Of a DNA stretch of 64,000 bases, positions 1 through 11,202 are shown piece by piece (the first letter of the stretch is position 1; each line of letters opens with the position of its first letter). The position numbers were made by a program, and so were the translations under genes. The notes below the pieces were generated by a model. That model ran no database searches. It was given only the letters and a program-made list of their open reading frames with translations, and was not told where the DNA came from. The DNA lies in contig JAAVVG010000019.1 in the NCBI GenBank assembly GCA_012976225.1, positions 496,001 through 560,000 on the forward strand. Reading direction: 5' to 3'. The DNA comes from Golubevia sp. BC0850 (Eukaryota; Basidiomycota; Exobasidiomycetes; Golubeviales; Golubeviaceae).

Positions 1-612
1 GTCGTTCCAGTTCCCGTCGTCGCTCCTAAGGATCAATCTTCAAGTGCTACTAAATCTGCAATCACTCAACCTGCCTCCAACCAACCAAGTGCTACCTCTC
101 AACAAGCTGCCATTCAACCAGAAGTCCCAGCTAAGGACGCAAAGCGAACTTCAAAGTCCTCAAAGAAAGAAGAATCGAAGATCATCCCATCCGCAGCTGC
201 TCCAATTTCTTCTTCAATAACCGCTCCAACCTCAACTTCAGATTCCAAGAAATCACTCCCTCAAACTCCAGCTACTCCAGAGAAATCGAAAGTCAAGGAT
301 GGAAGTCAAACTGTTAAGGAAAAGAGAGGATCTAAATTTGGAACCCTTGGTTCTTCTAGTAAACGTAAATCTAATAACGATTTGGCTGCTATTGCTAAAG
401 GTGAACAAGGGAGGAATTCAGTTTCTCAAGATGTGGCTTCTGGAAAACCTTTGAATGGTGTCGCTGAAAGTGGAAGTGGAAGTGGAAATGGAAATGCAAG
501 TTCAAATGTTGGAGCTCCTCCAACTACTCCTAACAAAAACAGAGATAGAAAAGTCAGTCTGTTTGGAAAGATTAAACATGCTTTGAGTCCAAATTCTAGT
601 CCTTCTAAGTAA
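1..612 (+). CDS. 3' end of an unrecognised Ser/Lys-rich protein gene (5' truncated by window)
   Basis: Reading frame 1 is open from the first base to a TAA at 610-612, so this is the last about 203 codons of a gene that starts before the window. The residues are low complexity: Ser, Pro, Thr, Ala and Lys dominate, with a KRTSKSSKKEES basic patch and a Gly/Ser run (SGSGSGNGNASS). The C-terminus ends in a short basic-hydrophobic segment (DRKVSLFGKIKHALSPN) that looks like the only structured part and could be an amphipathic helix. I do not recognise the family and no catalytic motif is visible. The tail looks like the disordered C-terminal extension common in fungal signalling or cell-wall proteins, but the function is unknown. 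The gene converges on the minus-strand gene ending at 1486. Confidence 0.7.
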   Translation, partial: VVPVPVVAPKDQSSSATKSAITQPASNQPSATSQQAAIQPEVPAKDAKRTSKSSKKEESKIIPSAAAPISSSITAPTSTSDSKKSLPQTPATPEKSKVKDGSQTVKEKRGSKFGTLGSSSKRKSNNDLAAIAKGEQGRNSVSQDVASGKPLNGVAESGSGSGNGNASSNVGAPPTTPNKNRDRKVSLFGKIKHALSPNSSPSK

Positions 613-713
613 TTTCAATCATTTAGCTATGAAGTCTCTTTGCTAGATTATGAATCAAGTTAATAGGAGCTCAAGATTTATCAATTTCCTTCGCTGTTTG
701 TTTCCTTCGGTCA

Positions 714-744
<31 letters not shown>

Positions 745-1485
745 ATTATCTTCCTTTTCTACTTTAATCTAAATCTCGCATACCCTCATCACAAGTCTCT
801 AATGAAATATCCAAAGAGACCCTTTTCTTTTATCTCCTCTCTCACACTCTCCATCTCGACTTGTCCATCTTGTCCAGCTTTTCTCTCTTTGCCTAATTTC
901 CTTTGTTGTTATCTCTCCCTCTTTGTTCTCTCTCTTCCTGTCCCTGGTCTTCCCTGCTTTACCTCCTCCTTAAAATTGCTGTCCTTGTCGTATTGTTGTT
1001 TGCAGAAAAATCGTCAATCAATTTCCTTGGTCTTTGTTTCCTGCACTCCGCATAGAGGTCGATCTCAAGCTGGACACAAAAATCGACTCGATATGTAAGA
1101 GAAGTGACTCATCAGATATTGGTTGAGAGATAAGGTAGTTCATAATACAGGACGAGTATAGAGAGACGGAAAGACAAAAGAAATAGATTATTGACAGAAC
1201 GAAAAGAGAATAGAGGAAGCTAGAAAAAGAGAGAGAGAACTAGCGGGAATATAAATACAGTGATAAAGTCGGTGTTCTGAAAGAGAATCGAGAATCTAGG
1301 AGCGTGGAGAGGACTTGAGTTGAGAAGCGAAGAGAGAAGCGAAATCTGAGAAGAGTGAAAAACAAAGGAGAAGTAAAAGAGATCAACAATCGACTCCCTT
1401 GATCCTGCGAGAGAGGTCAAGTTAAGATCAGTACATCAACTCACCATTTTGGAAAGGAAAGAAATCTAAAAGTGGTGTATTTTAA
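613..1485. other. Convergent intergenic region, 873 bp
   Basis: This stretch lies between two 3' ends and holds no supported gene. It contains a pyrimidine-rich CT microsatellite at about 713-750, another T/C-rich stretch to about 980, and a purine-rich (GA) stretch at about 1150-1400. The short open frames here are low-complexity products of these tracts. Confidence 0.6.
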
Positions 1486-4400
1486 TCATTCTTCTTGGAG
1501 CAAATTCAAGCTTGGTCTTCTAGAGAAGTTCCCACCACTGATCACTGGAGAATAATCGAATGTCTTGGGAGAGATCGTAGGTAAAACTCCTCCAGTTCCA
1601 TTCGCCAGTCCTCTTGACATTCTGACTTGTTTAGTTCTTTCTCTTTGCTCCATGTCCTTGCTCAACATCAATGGTCTGATTGGTGAATTGTTGTCACCAC
1701 CTTTAGAACCCAAGAGATTGAGACTTGAAGAGGATGAAGAGCTTAGACTAGCACCACCGTTACTTGGAGCACCTGGAGAATGAGTGTACATTCTGTTCAG
1801 AGGTGGAGTTGTGTTTTGAGAATGATTGAGAGTGAAGGAATGAATTGGAGGGTTGGAAGCGTCGTTTAGAACGGCAGAAGCAGTCAAACTCAGAGGTCTT
1901 AATTTTGTAGGACGTTGAACCGAGTCTGTACTTGGTCTTCTACTCGAGGCTTGATTTTGCTGTTGATGAAGCAAAGTGTCTGCGGGAGTCAAGGGTGGTG
2001 TCAAAGGATCCATGAGAGGATTCATGTTGAGTCCCTTGTTCCTAGCCTCCTCCAAGGATCGATTGCTGCTGGGATTTCTGGAAGAATCGATGAAGAGTTG
2101 AGGAGGTCTCTTTAGAGGTAGAGCGAAGTTCTGAGCAGGAGCGATGGGTCTGTTCTCTTGCTGTTGTTGATGCTGCTGTCTCTTGAGAGAGTCCTCTTCC
2201 ATGACTTGACGTTTGGCCTTAGCAGTTTCTCTATCTCCTCTTTGTAGCTCCTTAGCTGCATTGTTCTGAACAGATTGAAGTAACTTGGCTCTTCTGTCTG
2301 CGGCTCCCATTCCACTTTCCAGCCCTTCTCCAGCCAATCCCAAACCGTTCTCAGTTCCAATCGTCATGCAACTGTGGCTACTAGCGATGCTAATAGTATC
2401 AGCTCCACCATCCGATCTTGGAGAAACGCAGTCGGAGTTCCAGAGCTGCCTGCTAGACCTTGCGTTCGATGGCTTGGGAGTTGAGTAAGTTCCTTGAACT
2501 GGCACAGCTGTTGCTCCGAACCAAGTCTGCTCTGAGTGAGGAGAAGGAGCACGAACGAACTCATAGGCTGAACGAGGAGACAGAGTCTTTGATTCATAAG
2601 TCACCTTGAGAGAGTTTGAAGCTTGACCACTGTGACCTTCCGAGCTAGAAGCTTCGTCCTCTCCACCCATCGCGACTCCAACTCCAGAGAAACGCTGTTG
2701 AACTAGCTCTAGAGGTGACCAACTGGCTCTTTCCTTGCTTGAGATCTTGCGTTGAAGCATTGGAAGCTCGACCACTTCCTTGGAATGGGAAGTCAAAGTG
2801 GAAGTGCTAGTTGAAGTCTCGAGCTGGCTTGATTCCTCAACTAGTTCGGACTGGATAGGACTTGAAAGAGCCCAGTGACTTTGTTGCATGATTGGAGAGT
2901 TAGAAGGAGAGGATAATGGTCTGGTGGCAGTTGAGGTGGTTCCTTTTGAGGCAGCGGAGGCTTGAGCTCTTCTCTCAGGACGAGAGGCGGTGGCAGTGAT
3001 TGCTTTGGCTTGTTGCATGATCCTTGAGAAATCGGCAACCGAGTCACTTGAGTCACTTAGCCCTAGTCCGATTCCTCCGGCTCCAGAGCCTCTTCTGACG
3101 GCCGGTCCACAGATTGTGACTTTTGGAAGAAAGTCGGAATCATCGACGTCTTCTTCTGCTCCTCTGCTATCCGTGGAGACACGCCATTGAGCGGTGGCTG
3201 GAGCGTCGAAAGGTGAATTCTCGACCTCTCCAGTGGAGAAGCTGTGAGATGAAGGAACGACTGGGGTAGCGAGAGTGTTTGGAGTTGAGATAGGGTTGGA
3301 GCTGGAAGGACGATTTGGTGACTTGGGAGATCTGACTGGACGATTGGTTGGAGATGGAGTGAGAGAGAGGTCTACGTGACTAGCTTTGGGACTGACGGCT
3401 GGAGTTTGCTGCTTCTCAGGGATTCCTACGGCAACTCCACTAAGCATGCTTGAACTCGGGGAAGCGGAGGAAGACTTGCTTCTGGTGAAGCGAGCGCGGA
3501 GGCTTTCTCCAAAGCTTGGACGAGGACTGAGGTTTGGAGTTTGAGATTGAGATTGCCCACTGATTGAATCTGAAGAAGAATCTTGCAAGGTTGGAGAGGT
3601 GACTAGACCGATTTGAGCTAGGATAGGACTTGGGCAAACGTCGCCTGAAAGACTCTTGCGTCCGACCATGGCCTTCTCGTCCTCTGACAACTCCGGAAAA
3701 ACTGCACGATGATAAGGTGAGACGAATGGAGTGCTCAAAGGAGAAGGGCTGAAGGTTGGAGCAGCTTGCATGACTTGGATTGAAGGTTGAGCTTCGAAGC
3801 CTGTATCGCTCTGAGCCTTCTGGAGTAGACTGGCCGTCTTTGGAGCAGAGGGATTTGGAGAAGCTACGTCCACTTTTCCTTCTTCCGTGAAGCTGCTCTT
3901 ACGAACCGAAGAGGGCCTGCGAACGATAGTAGAGCTGGAGACCGACTTGGCTTGTTGAACGTTTTGGACTGCAGGGTTAGCCAATCTTGCGACTGGAGCT
4001 TTAATGTCAACTGGCTTCTCCAAACTCTTCTTGGCTGGAGCGAAAGAAGCCGGTTGAGATGGAGGGTTGGGGGAGACTCTTCTAGCGGATGCCGAAGTTG
4101 ATTTAGCTGAAAGATTTGGAGTTGAGACTTGAATGATGCTTGCCTTTTCCACCTTTGCATCCATGACTCCTTCCAAATCATCAGTAGTCGTACATCCGCC
4201 AGCAGCAATCTCACTTGCACTTTGATCCAGACTTCCGTTAGAGGAAGGAGCTGAGGAGTACGAAGCTTCGAAGCGACGGTGACTCTCTTGGCTGAAGCTG
4301 AATCCTCTAGAGGTAGCAGTTTCATCTCCAGTGCTGTATTCTGCAGTCTGATTTCCATGACTGATGACTGAGTTATTCCCATAGATCGAACGATTGAAGT

Positions 4401-6192
4401 CCAAGCTTGAGTTCCCTTGTTCTTGACCAGCTTTCTTCTCTAGATCCTCACCCCCTTCTTCGTTCTCTTCTTCGACCCCTTCGCCTCCCCATGGATTCAT
4501 TCTGGCATTCTTGAAGATAGCGCCTAAGCTAGACTTGCTCGAGGTGCTGAGACTGAGACCTAGACTGAGAGGACGGAAGCCAGAGGTTGATTCAATGGCG
4601 GTCGAAGAGGATGCTATTTGAGAGGTGCGAGCACGAGTTGGAGACTCTGGAAAGTTGACCGAGACGTGATGGGGACGTTTGGAATCGAGAGAGTTGAGAG
4701 GAAGAGGTGGTAGAGCTCCAGAGGAGAACTTGAACTTCACTGGACTTGAAGTTGCAGAGGTAGCGCTGCAGTAGACGCTGTCGTTCGACGGTCCACTTCC
4801 ACTGAGATTTCCAGAACGAGCTGTTGAGACGGTTCCAGATCTACCACGGCCCTCATCAGCCATGCTTGGACGGCGGACTTCCAAAGAGGTGCTAGAAAGA
4901 AGACTCCTACTTGAACCGTTGACCTTTTGAGACTGGCTCTCTTTGGATTCGGATCTTTGGCCAGAGAAGCTTCCTTGTCTACTGAGACTTCCGACCTTCT
5001 CTGCTTCGGCTGAGCTCTTGATTCCAAGTCCAGCACTGAGTCCACTTCCACCACTGGCAGGGCTCTTCTCTTGGTTCAGGTTCGTAGAAAACGTGCTGGT
5101 AAGCCACATGGATTTCTCGATCTCGAAGTCCAATTCATCCTCCAATTTTCCTGAGCCTGCGGTGTGAAGATCCAAACCCAAGTCTAGAATTGGAGTGAAG
5201 GAGCTTTCCTCGTGAGAGGAGAATCCGTACAGTTGGGTTTGAGGAGAAAGAGTTGATGATCGTAGGTCTGAAGAAGAGGTGGAACCGTTGGCTGCTTTGG
5301 AATTGGATTCTGGCAGTGAAGGTAGATCTCCTAGACTCCTCAGTAGCATCGATGGAACTGCAACTCTGTTGACTCTGCGAGATTCGATGCCACTGCCTCT
5401 CTTGTTGTCCGAAGTCGAAGAGAATGAGGTCTCGTTGTTGTGACTAGGAGCTCCTTTTCCGCTACCGAGTTGGGAAGGCTGGAAAGTTGAACGGTGTCTG
5501 TTGAAGCTGGAGAAGCTACCACGTTCCTTTCCACTGATTCCGGAGATTCTCGAGCCTCTCGTTCTGCTCTGGTTTTGACCGTATTCGTCACAAGAAGTGG
5601 TATCCGGTTCGGCTCCAGAGGTGTTGAGAGAACTGTCTGAAGGCAGAGTGAGAGAGAGGGGATTCCAAGAGGAGGTGGCGGCAGATTGGCGTTTGCTTCT
5701 TGGTCCCTGAGAATTGAAGTGAGATTGCGAGAATCTGTAGGTTGACATTGGTCTGACACTATTTCTAGAAGTTGGAAGAGCTGCAGGTCCTTTCATTTGA
5801 GCCAAGGCTTGACGCATCTGTGCTTCTCCATCGCTCCCACTTCCATTGGAGGCTGCAACACGTTGAGGCGTTGGTTCACTGATGTTCATGTTTCTAGGAT
5901 TCTGCTGTTTCGATCTGTGATTGATGAGAATCGATTTGGGGTTAATAGGAAGGTTGCTCTTCTCCGAGCTCGTTCCACCGCCAACCTTGACTTTGGCACC
6001 AGTCAAGGCGTTGACCTTTTCCGTTGATTTGATTCCATAAGTGGCATTGAGGTTCTTCCTTGTACGAATGTAGAAGTAGGATCCAACTGATAATGCTAGA
6101 ATTAGAGAGATGATACCGATGACGGAGAGAGCAATTGATGTTGTGGAAATGGTCGAGGCTGAAGAAATTGCTGCTGAGGTTGAGGTGTCCAT
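1486..6192 (-). CDS. Large Ser-rich disordered protein with one N-terminal membrane segment
   Basis: This is a single uninterrupted 1568-codon frame, unusual here because nearly every neighbour is split by introns. After about 19 Ser/Thr-rich residues there is one strong hydrophobic segment (about 20-43, ending SVGSYFYIRTRK) followed at once by positive charges, so the long C-terminal part probably faces the cytosol. The remainder is dominated by Ser, Pro, Thr, Asn and Gln, with many SPxxS/RRPS-type phosphosite-like motifs and a Gln-rich stretch near residues 1330-1350. No enzymatic domain or conserved fold was recognised. It could be a plasma-membrane or ER-anchored scaffold, or a mid2/AXL2-like sensor that lacks an obvious signal peptide. 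Function is unknown. The ATG at 6192 is chosen because the membrane segment follows it directly. Confidence 0.75.
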   Translation of the reverse strand: MDTSTSAAISSASTISTTSIALSVIGIISLILALSVGSYFYIRTRKNLNATYGIKSTEKVNALTGAKVKVGGGTSSEKSNLPINPKSILINHRSKQQNPRNMNISEPTPQRVAASNGSGSDGEAQMRQALAQMKGPAALPTSRNSVRPMSTYRFSQSHFNSQGPRSKRQSAATSSWNPLSLTLPSDSSLNTSGAEPDTTSCDEYGQNQSRTRGSRISGISGKERGSFSSFNRHRSTFQPSQLGSGKGAPSHNNETSFSSTSDNKRGSGIESRRVNRVAVPSMLLRSLGDLPSLPESNSKAANGSTSSSDLRSSTLSPQTQLYGFSSHEESSFTPILDLGLDLHTAGSGKLEDELDFEIEKSMWLTSTFSTNLNQEKSPASGGSGLSAGLGIKSSAEAEKVGSLSRQGSFSGQRSESKESQSQKVNGSSRSLLSSTSLEVRRPSMADEGRGRSGTVSTARSGNLSGSGPSNDSVYCSATSATSSPVKFKFSSGALPPLPLNSLDSKRPHHVSVNFPESPTRARTSQIASSSTAIESTSGFRPLSLGLSLSTSSKSSLGAIFKNARMNPWGGEGVEEENEEGGEDLEKKAGQEQGNSSLDFNRSIYGNNSVISHGNQTAEYSTGDETATSRGFSFSQESHRRFEASYSSAPSSNGSLDQSASEIAAGGCTTTDDLEGVMDAKVEKASIIQVSTPNLSAKSTSASARRVSPNPPSQPASFAPAKKSLEKPVDIKAPVARLANPAVQNVQQAKSVSSSTIVRRPSSVRKSSFTEEGKVDVASPNPSAPKTASLLQKAQSDTGFEAQPSIQVMQAAPTFSPSPLSTPFVSPYHRAVFPELSEDEKAMVGRKSLSGDVCPSPILAQIGLVTSPTLQDSSSDSISGQSQSQTPNLSPRPSFGESLRARFTRSKSSSASPSSSMLSGVAVGIPEKQQTPAVSPKASHVDLSLTPSPTNRPVRSPKSPNRPSSSNPISTPNTLATPVVPSSHSFSTGEVENSPFDAPATAQWRVSTDSRGAEEDVDDSDFLPKVTICGPAVRRGSGAGGIGLGLSDSSDSVADFSRIMQQAKAITATASRPERRAQASAASKGTTSTATRPLSSPSNSPIMQQSHWALSSPIQSELVEESSQLETSTSTSTLTSHSKEVVELPMLQRKISSKERASWSPLELVQQRFSGVGVAMGGEDEASSSEGHSGQASNSLKVTYESKTLSPRSAYEFVRAPSPHSEQTWFGATAVPVQGTYSTPKPSNARSSRQLWNSDCVSPRSDGGADTISIASSHSCMTIGTENGLGLAGEGLESGMGAADRRAKLLQSVQNNAAKELQRGDRETAKAKRQVMEEDSLKRQQHQQQQENRPIAPAQNFALPLKRPPQLFIDSSRNPSSNRSLEEARNKGLNMNPLMDPLTPPLTPADTLLHQQQNQASSRRPSTDSVQRPTKLRPLSLTASAVLNDASNPPIHSFTLNHSQNTTPPLNRMYTHSPGAPSNGGASLSSSSSSSLNLLGSKGGDNNSPIRPLMLSKDMEQRERTKQVRMSRGLANGTGGVLPTISPKTFDYSPVISGGNFSRRPSLNLLQEE

Positions 6193-6918
6193 CTTCGCGC
6201 GCGCTGAAGCAGTTGATGTGAAAGTTGATTTGGGTTTTGATGGAGGAAGTTGGAATCAAAGTAGAAGATGACGAATTGAGGTTGGAGAGGAGGGAGTTTG
6301 AAGAATCTGACGAATCGAAAGGGCTTGAAGAATGCTACAGAGAGAGACCGGGGAAAGAGAATGTGAGGACTAAAAGAGAGTGGATTGGCAAAGTAGCGAG
6401 AGGTCTTGCACTGGAAGAAGGAGGCAAGAGGCTATACGTTCGCAGAGGAGACGGAAGGGGAGATGGGAGATGATTAGGATGGAAGAGGGAGAATGGGATT
6501 TCCATCTTGCCCAAAGTGAAAATTCGGATGGGGTGCCTTGAAAATGAAATCAAGGAGATTTTGCTTCGGAAGAAAAGGGGGGGAAAGTGAGGATCGTTGC
6601 TCTTGAGTCTCCCTCCCACCTCCTTGATCGATACGTCACCTACCCCTTGCAGCAAAAATTTCTGCGGCCGGGGCTGAATTCATGAACGGCACCAGGCCTC
6701 TTCACTGTGATTTTCAAACCGCATGTAAATCCTTTCTTGAAGATGTGGGAGGAGAGGGAATCTGAAGGAGAAGAGGAATTTGTCTTCTCGTATCACAACC
6801 ACGTGGCATGAAGGAATTACTCCCAAAGAAGATCCGCTCTCCTCTGAACAAACAAACAACAAATAAAGAGACAATTGAAGATTTCGTTTCGATGGAAACT
6901 TGAGCGGTGACATGAATT
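6193..6918. promoter_or_regulatory. Upstream region of the Ser-rich membrane protein gene
   Basis: This 726-bp gap lies between the start of the minus-strand gene ending at 6192 and the 3' end of UFD2, so it should hold the former's promoter and the UFD2 3' UTR. I saw no clear TATA box. A GCGCGC run lies immediately upstream of the ATG (6197-6203). Confidence 0.4.
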
Positions 6919-9900
6919 CTAGGTGGAAGCTTCCATCGACTCGTCCAGCTTTGCCTTCTTTCTCTGCTCTTTTCGTTCCGCCATGAAAGCTGTGATCTGT
7001 GCTTTTAGCTCGGTTGCTGTTGATTGCGAAAAGGCAAAAAGGAAACAGTTCAGAGAAGTTTGAGTCAGCTCTGCTCCCGAGGCATGCTCTCAAGAGCTGT
7101 TGAAAGAAAACTCACCAGGAAGAACGTCTTCAATCTTTAACGGGACTCTATTGAAAGGATCTGAGGCGTCACTTAAGAAATGTTGTTTGATAGTAGACAT
7201 ATCTACGATAGTCTTTGAAGAAGGTAGAATGACTGGATCTTTCATCAAAGTAGCCATAAGAGGATCTAAGAAATCATCTGGAATCTCTCCCAATTCTTCT
7301 TCATCATCAGCTTCCATTTGTCTAAAGGTTTCAATTTGATCCACCATACCTTTCAGAGCCTCAACTTCAGTAGGACTCTTGAGCATAAATCTTTCAGAAA
7401 TACTAGCTGCTTTTAAGAACACTTCTTTACTATAACTTCTTCCATCTTTAGCAATGGCTTGAACGAATTCTTGTCTACCAGCTAAATTCAAAAACACTGA
7501 AAGAACTTGCCTCAACAGATCTCTGGGATTGAAACCGGTTCTCTTTGAATCTTTGACTTTCAATTCGGAACATTTGGGTCCTACTAGCATTTCAAGATTG
7601 TAATCCAACATGGCAGCCAGTCGATCTACGATCTCGGGTACCATGAAAGCAGCTTTAGTCTCTCCAGTGAAATCTATTAGTAATCTGAGGAATTCTTCTG
7701 AGAATTGTAAATCTGATCTAGCGATTCCTTCTAGCTGATGAGCATGAGCTTCAGCTTCTTGTCTCTCATTCTCAGGTCTATCAGCTCCCCATTTCGATTC
7801 ATCATCTAACTCCTGTTCAGCGATATGTAATTCTTTGAGTTTCGATAAAGAGTCTTCTAGCAGATAAGTGACATCATTCATCAATCTGTTGATAAAAGTG
7901 ATGAAGTTCCTTTCGTTTTCTCCAACTGATTGAGCTTGAATTTGAGCCTTGTGCTGATGGTTGGACCAGATAGCCTTGAAGATTTGAGAGAGATGATAAC
8001 GAATGTTGAACTTGTCGTAGAACTGAGTATGACTGCCTGTTGATTCTGCTTCGATCCAAAAGGACATGAGAGCTGGGACCAGGTTGTTGAGAGCGAGAGA
8101 GTGATAATTGATGAGATCGCCACAGATTCCACTTGGGTAGTGTCCATAAGGATGTACGTTGAGGAACAAGATCTTTCAAAGGGGTGAAGAGAAAGGAAGG
8201 CTGGATAACTAAGATGTTGTCCACTGTAGCCTCGTTTCGAGATTGCAACCCGGTCGACTCACCTCAGCTAGCTTCGCCTTCAAGAAAGGGTTCGTCACAT
8301 ACCAACCAGACGACAAGAATGTGGTACAAAAAGTGACAAGATCATTCTTTGCAGCGTCTGACAGGCAATCAGGACTCGCCCTGCGAACGAAGAAGGGAAG
8401 AAGGGGAAAGGTTAGAACTGAAGGGAAGCTTCTGCTTTGAATTGATCTCCACGACTCACCTTCCAACAAAGAGTAGAATTTCACAAACATCTTCAAAGAT
8501 GTGTTCAGGAAGCATTCTGAATCTTTCAGGAACCTCTTGAGGTAATGGTAGCTCGACCATCGGTTTCGGGTGAGTCTGCTTAGGATCTGCGACTCTGACC
8601 AGCCAAGTCATGACAAAAGAGATCCAAGCGACAGTACTCTGTAAGAACTGTTTGTCAAGTAATTGAGCCTGATAGGCTAGAATTCTAGCTTTCCCTTTCT
8701 TGACCTCATCTCTTAGGTGCTTCAGTTGAGCTTCGAACTCCCTCGCTTGACCTCCCCAAGAAGCTCTTCCAGCCTCTAACTGATCGGCATCCTTCTTCAT
8801 TCTACGGATTCTCTTTTCAGATTCTTCGTAATTCCTGATCGCCTTTCCTGGTCCGAGATTCGTTATACGTGCTGCTAGGAAGAAGACCTCCGTGATGAAG
8901 TTGGCAGCGGGTCGACCAGCTATCGAGGGAGAGAGAAAGACAGAGTCGCTTGAGCTGGCGATCTCTAGAGGAATACCGACAGACAACTCACAAGGGGCTG
9001 CAGCTGACCATTGATTAGCTTCGAGCTCAGTAGCGTTCAATCTCGTGAGGCTACTAACATCGAAATGTTTCTGAAATCTAAGATACTCAACATCGACCCT
9101 ATCGATCTTTGTATAGTTCGGATCCATAAACGGTTCCGCGAATTTGAGTAAGACGACATAAAGGTTGACCATGAAACCATCGGAAGCGACTGCCATTGGG
9201 TTGACTCTCATAGCAGATCTTTTCGCATTCAACTGACAAGCTTGTCCCCAGAATCTCAAGACCGCTTCTCTAGGAGATGGACCCGATCTGATAATTCCAT
9301 TGAATAGCTTGAAGACTAGCGAATGAACTACCGAAAGAGTCGAGCGAATCGAGTTGACAGTGCTAGATAGCGCTGCTGAGTGTGGCTCTACGTCTGAAAA
9401 GTATTGTTCAGTGATTGAAGGGAAGGCATCGGAGAAAGTCGAGAGTCTGATGATAGGTCCTAGCAGTGAATCCAATTCCATTCTGTAGGCTTTGACTCCA
9501 TCGGGATTAAAACTAGGAAGCGTCGTCATCTATTGAGAGTCGGAGAGAGAAATGTAAGCATACATTCTGCTCTTCTTTTTGTGGTTCGATCCCAACTCAC
9601 CATAGCCGCTATCGCCTTGTTTTCTGACGCTTCCACCAATGCCATGACGTATGGCCTCCATTCCAAACCAGAGATTTTGTATCCCTCCTTAGGTTTATTC
9701 AGACCTCCCAATCCAGCTAGAGCACCTGGACCTCCAGGAGCAGGTGGAGCCTGACCTAGAAGCTGAGCCAAAAAGGCTTGAGCAGCTGCTTGATCCATTC
9801 CACCAGGACCAGGAGCAAGAGGCTGCTGCTGCTGTTCTTGCTGTCCATTAGAGCTGCTAGAAGTAGTTGTAGAAGCTTCTCCATTATCTCCATCTCTGAT

Positions 9901-11055
9901 ACGTCGAGTGATTTCAACGAGAGCAGGTCCTAAAACTTGATCTAATCCATCTCCATCGAATCGCTTAGCTAATTCACTCAAGAACAGAGGGACCTCAGAG
10001 TCTTCGAAAATTCCCCATGAGTCTAAGAGGGAAGTTTTGGATGTGGAAGGAGCTGAGGTACTGAAGGCTGAAGTTGGAGTTGAGGATAGATTGACGAGAG
10101 ATGGCACTAGAGCTAGAGGAGAGAGAGATTGCTTGCCTTTGGTGTTGTTAGGAAACAGATCGGGAGTTTGAATGACTAGACCTAGATAACTGACTACTAG
10201 AGAAGAGATTTCATCCAATGAAGCTTGAGCTTCTTTCATTGAACTTGGAATTGTCTGATTTGGAAAGAGATTGAAGGTGGAAGTCAATGAGTGGCCCCAA
10301 GTATTAGCTCGCCATTGACTTCTGGTAACGAAAGTGGAGCTGAGAGATTCCTTGACTCTCCAGCAAGCTGGATCTAGAGCTAACTTAGAGGTGACCATCT
10401 CGAAGGAAGCGCAGAGGAGAGGTCTCTCTAAGCCACCTCCATCTCCATCTCCCTCGAATTAGATGGGGACCGAGCACCTTTTCTCTCCCCTTCTCCTTAG
10501 CATACCTTTGTAGTACTCAAGTCCCCTCTGTGTATGTTCACACCCGACTCACTTTTCTCAATCTGTTCTGCTCCACCTTGCATCTCTTCCAGCACCCAAC
10601 CAAATAATCCCAACAAGTTTCACCTTTAGGTAAACTAGCTAAAGCAGTGAGTTTGTCAGCATCATCACTCATAACATCATGAACTGGATCCAAAGAAAGA
10701 CGAGAGAGTAGAACCCTATCTGCCATGGAGGCATTCGGTTTGGGAGCTACAAAGGGAAGATTAGAGAAGGTCAGTCGAAAGCTGATGGGAAGTTAGAAAA
10801 TGGAGAGAAAGGATGAACTTGCCTACTCCATTGTTCTCTGCTGCTAATTCTTGTGCAACGTCTGAAAGGTAAAGGAGAGACCAATTGGTTGTTTCCGCTT
10901 CTTGTCGCTGCGATAGATACAAGAGTTGGTAGAGATAGACAGGTTCAGCTGAGAAGGTCAAGCTTGATTTGACTGATGGCTCTCTGACTACTCACATCTA
11001 AAGTGATTTGAAAGATGTTTTTTACGATGTTTGCTTCCCAATCTTGTAAACCCAT
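6919..11055 (-). CDS. UFD2: Ubiquitin conjugation factor E4 (UFD2 family, U-box)
   Basis: This U-box E4 ligase extends ubiquitin chains on substrates pre-ubiquitinated in the ubiquitin-fusion degradation pathway and works with Cdc48. Exons are 11055-10992, 10948-10823, 10746-10553, 10425-9601, 9529-8460, 8380-8263, 8172-7116 and 7016-6919, giving about 1183 residues. Family landmarks are [13 protein letters not shown], the Ufd2P core ([14 protein letters not shown]) and the C-terminal U-box ([19 protein letters not shown] ... DPFNRVPL). The protein ends in the usual charged tail ([17 protein letters not shown]). The intron at 10747-10822 needs a GC donor (AG|GCAAGT) to keep phase. The first exon boundary is the least sure part: the better-looking GTGAGT donor would break the frame, so GTAGTC four bases on is used. 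The divergent HAD gene starts 147 bp away. Confidence 0.92.
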
Positions 11056-11202
11056 CTTTAGAGTGAGTGGTGATTAGAAACGGTGCTCTGCGATTAACAT
11101 TCCAAAGAACTCGTCAGCTTCTCTTTGTCTTCTTGACTGGCCCGAACAACCTCCTTTTCCAGATCGTTTACTGGATCCAAAACCGAATCATATCTGGCAA
11201 AA

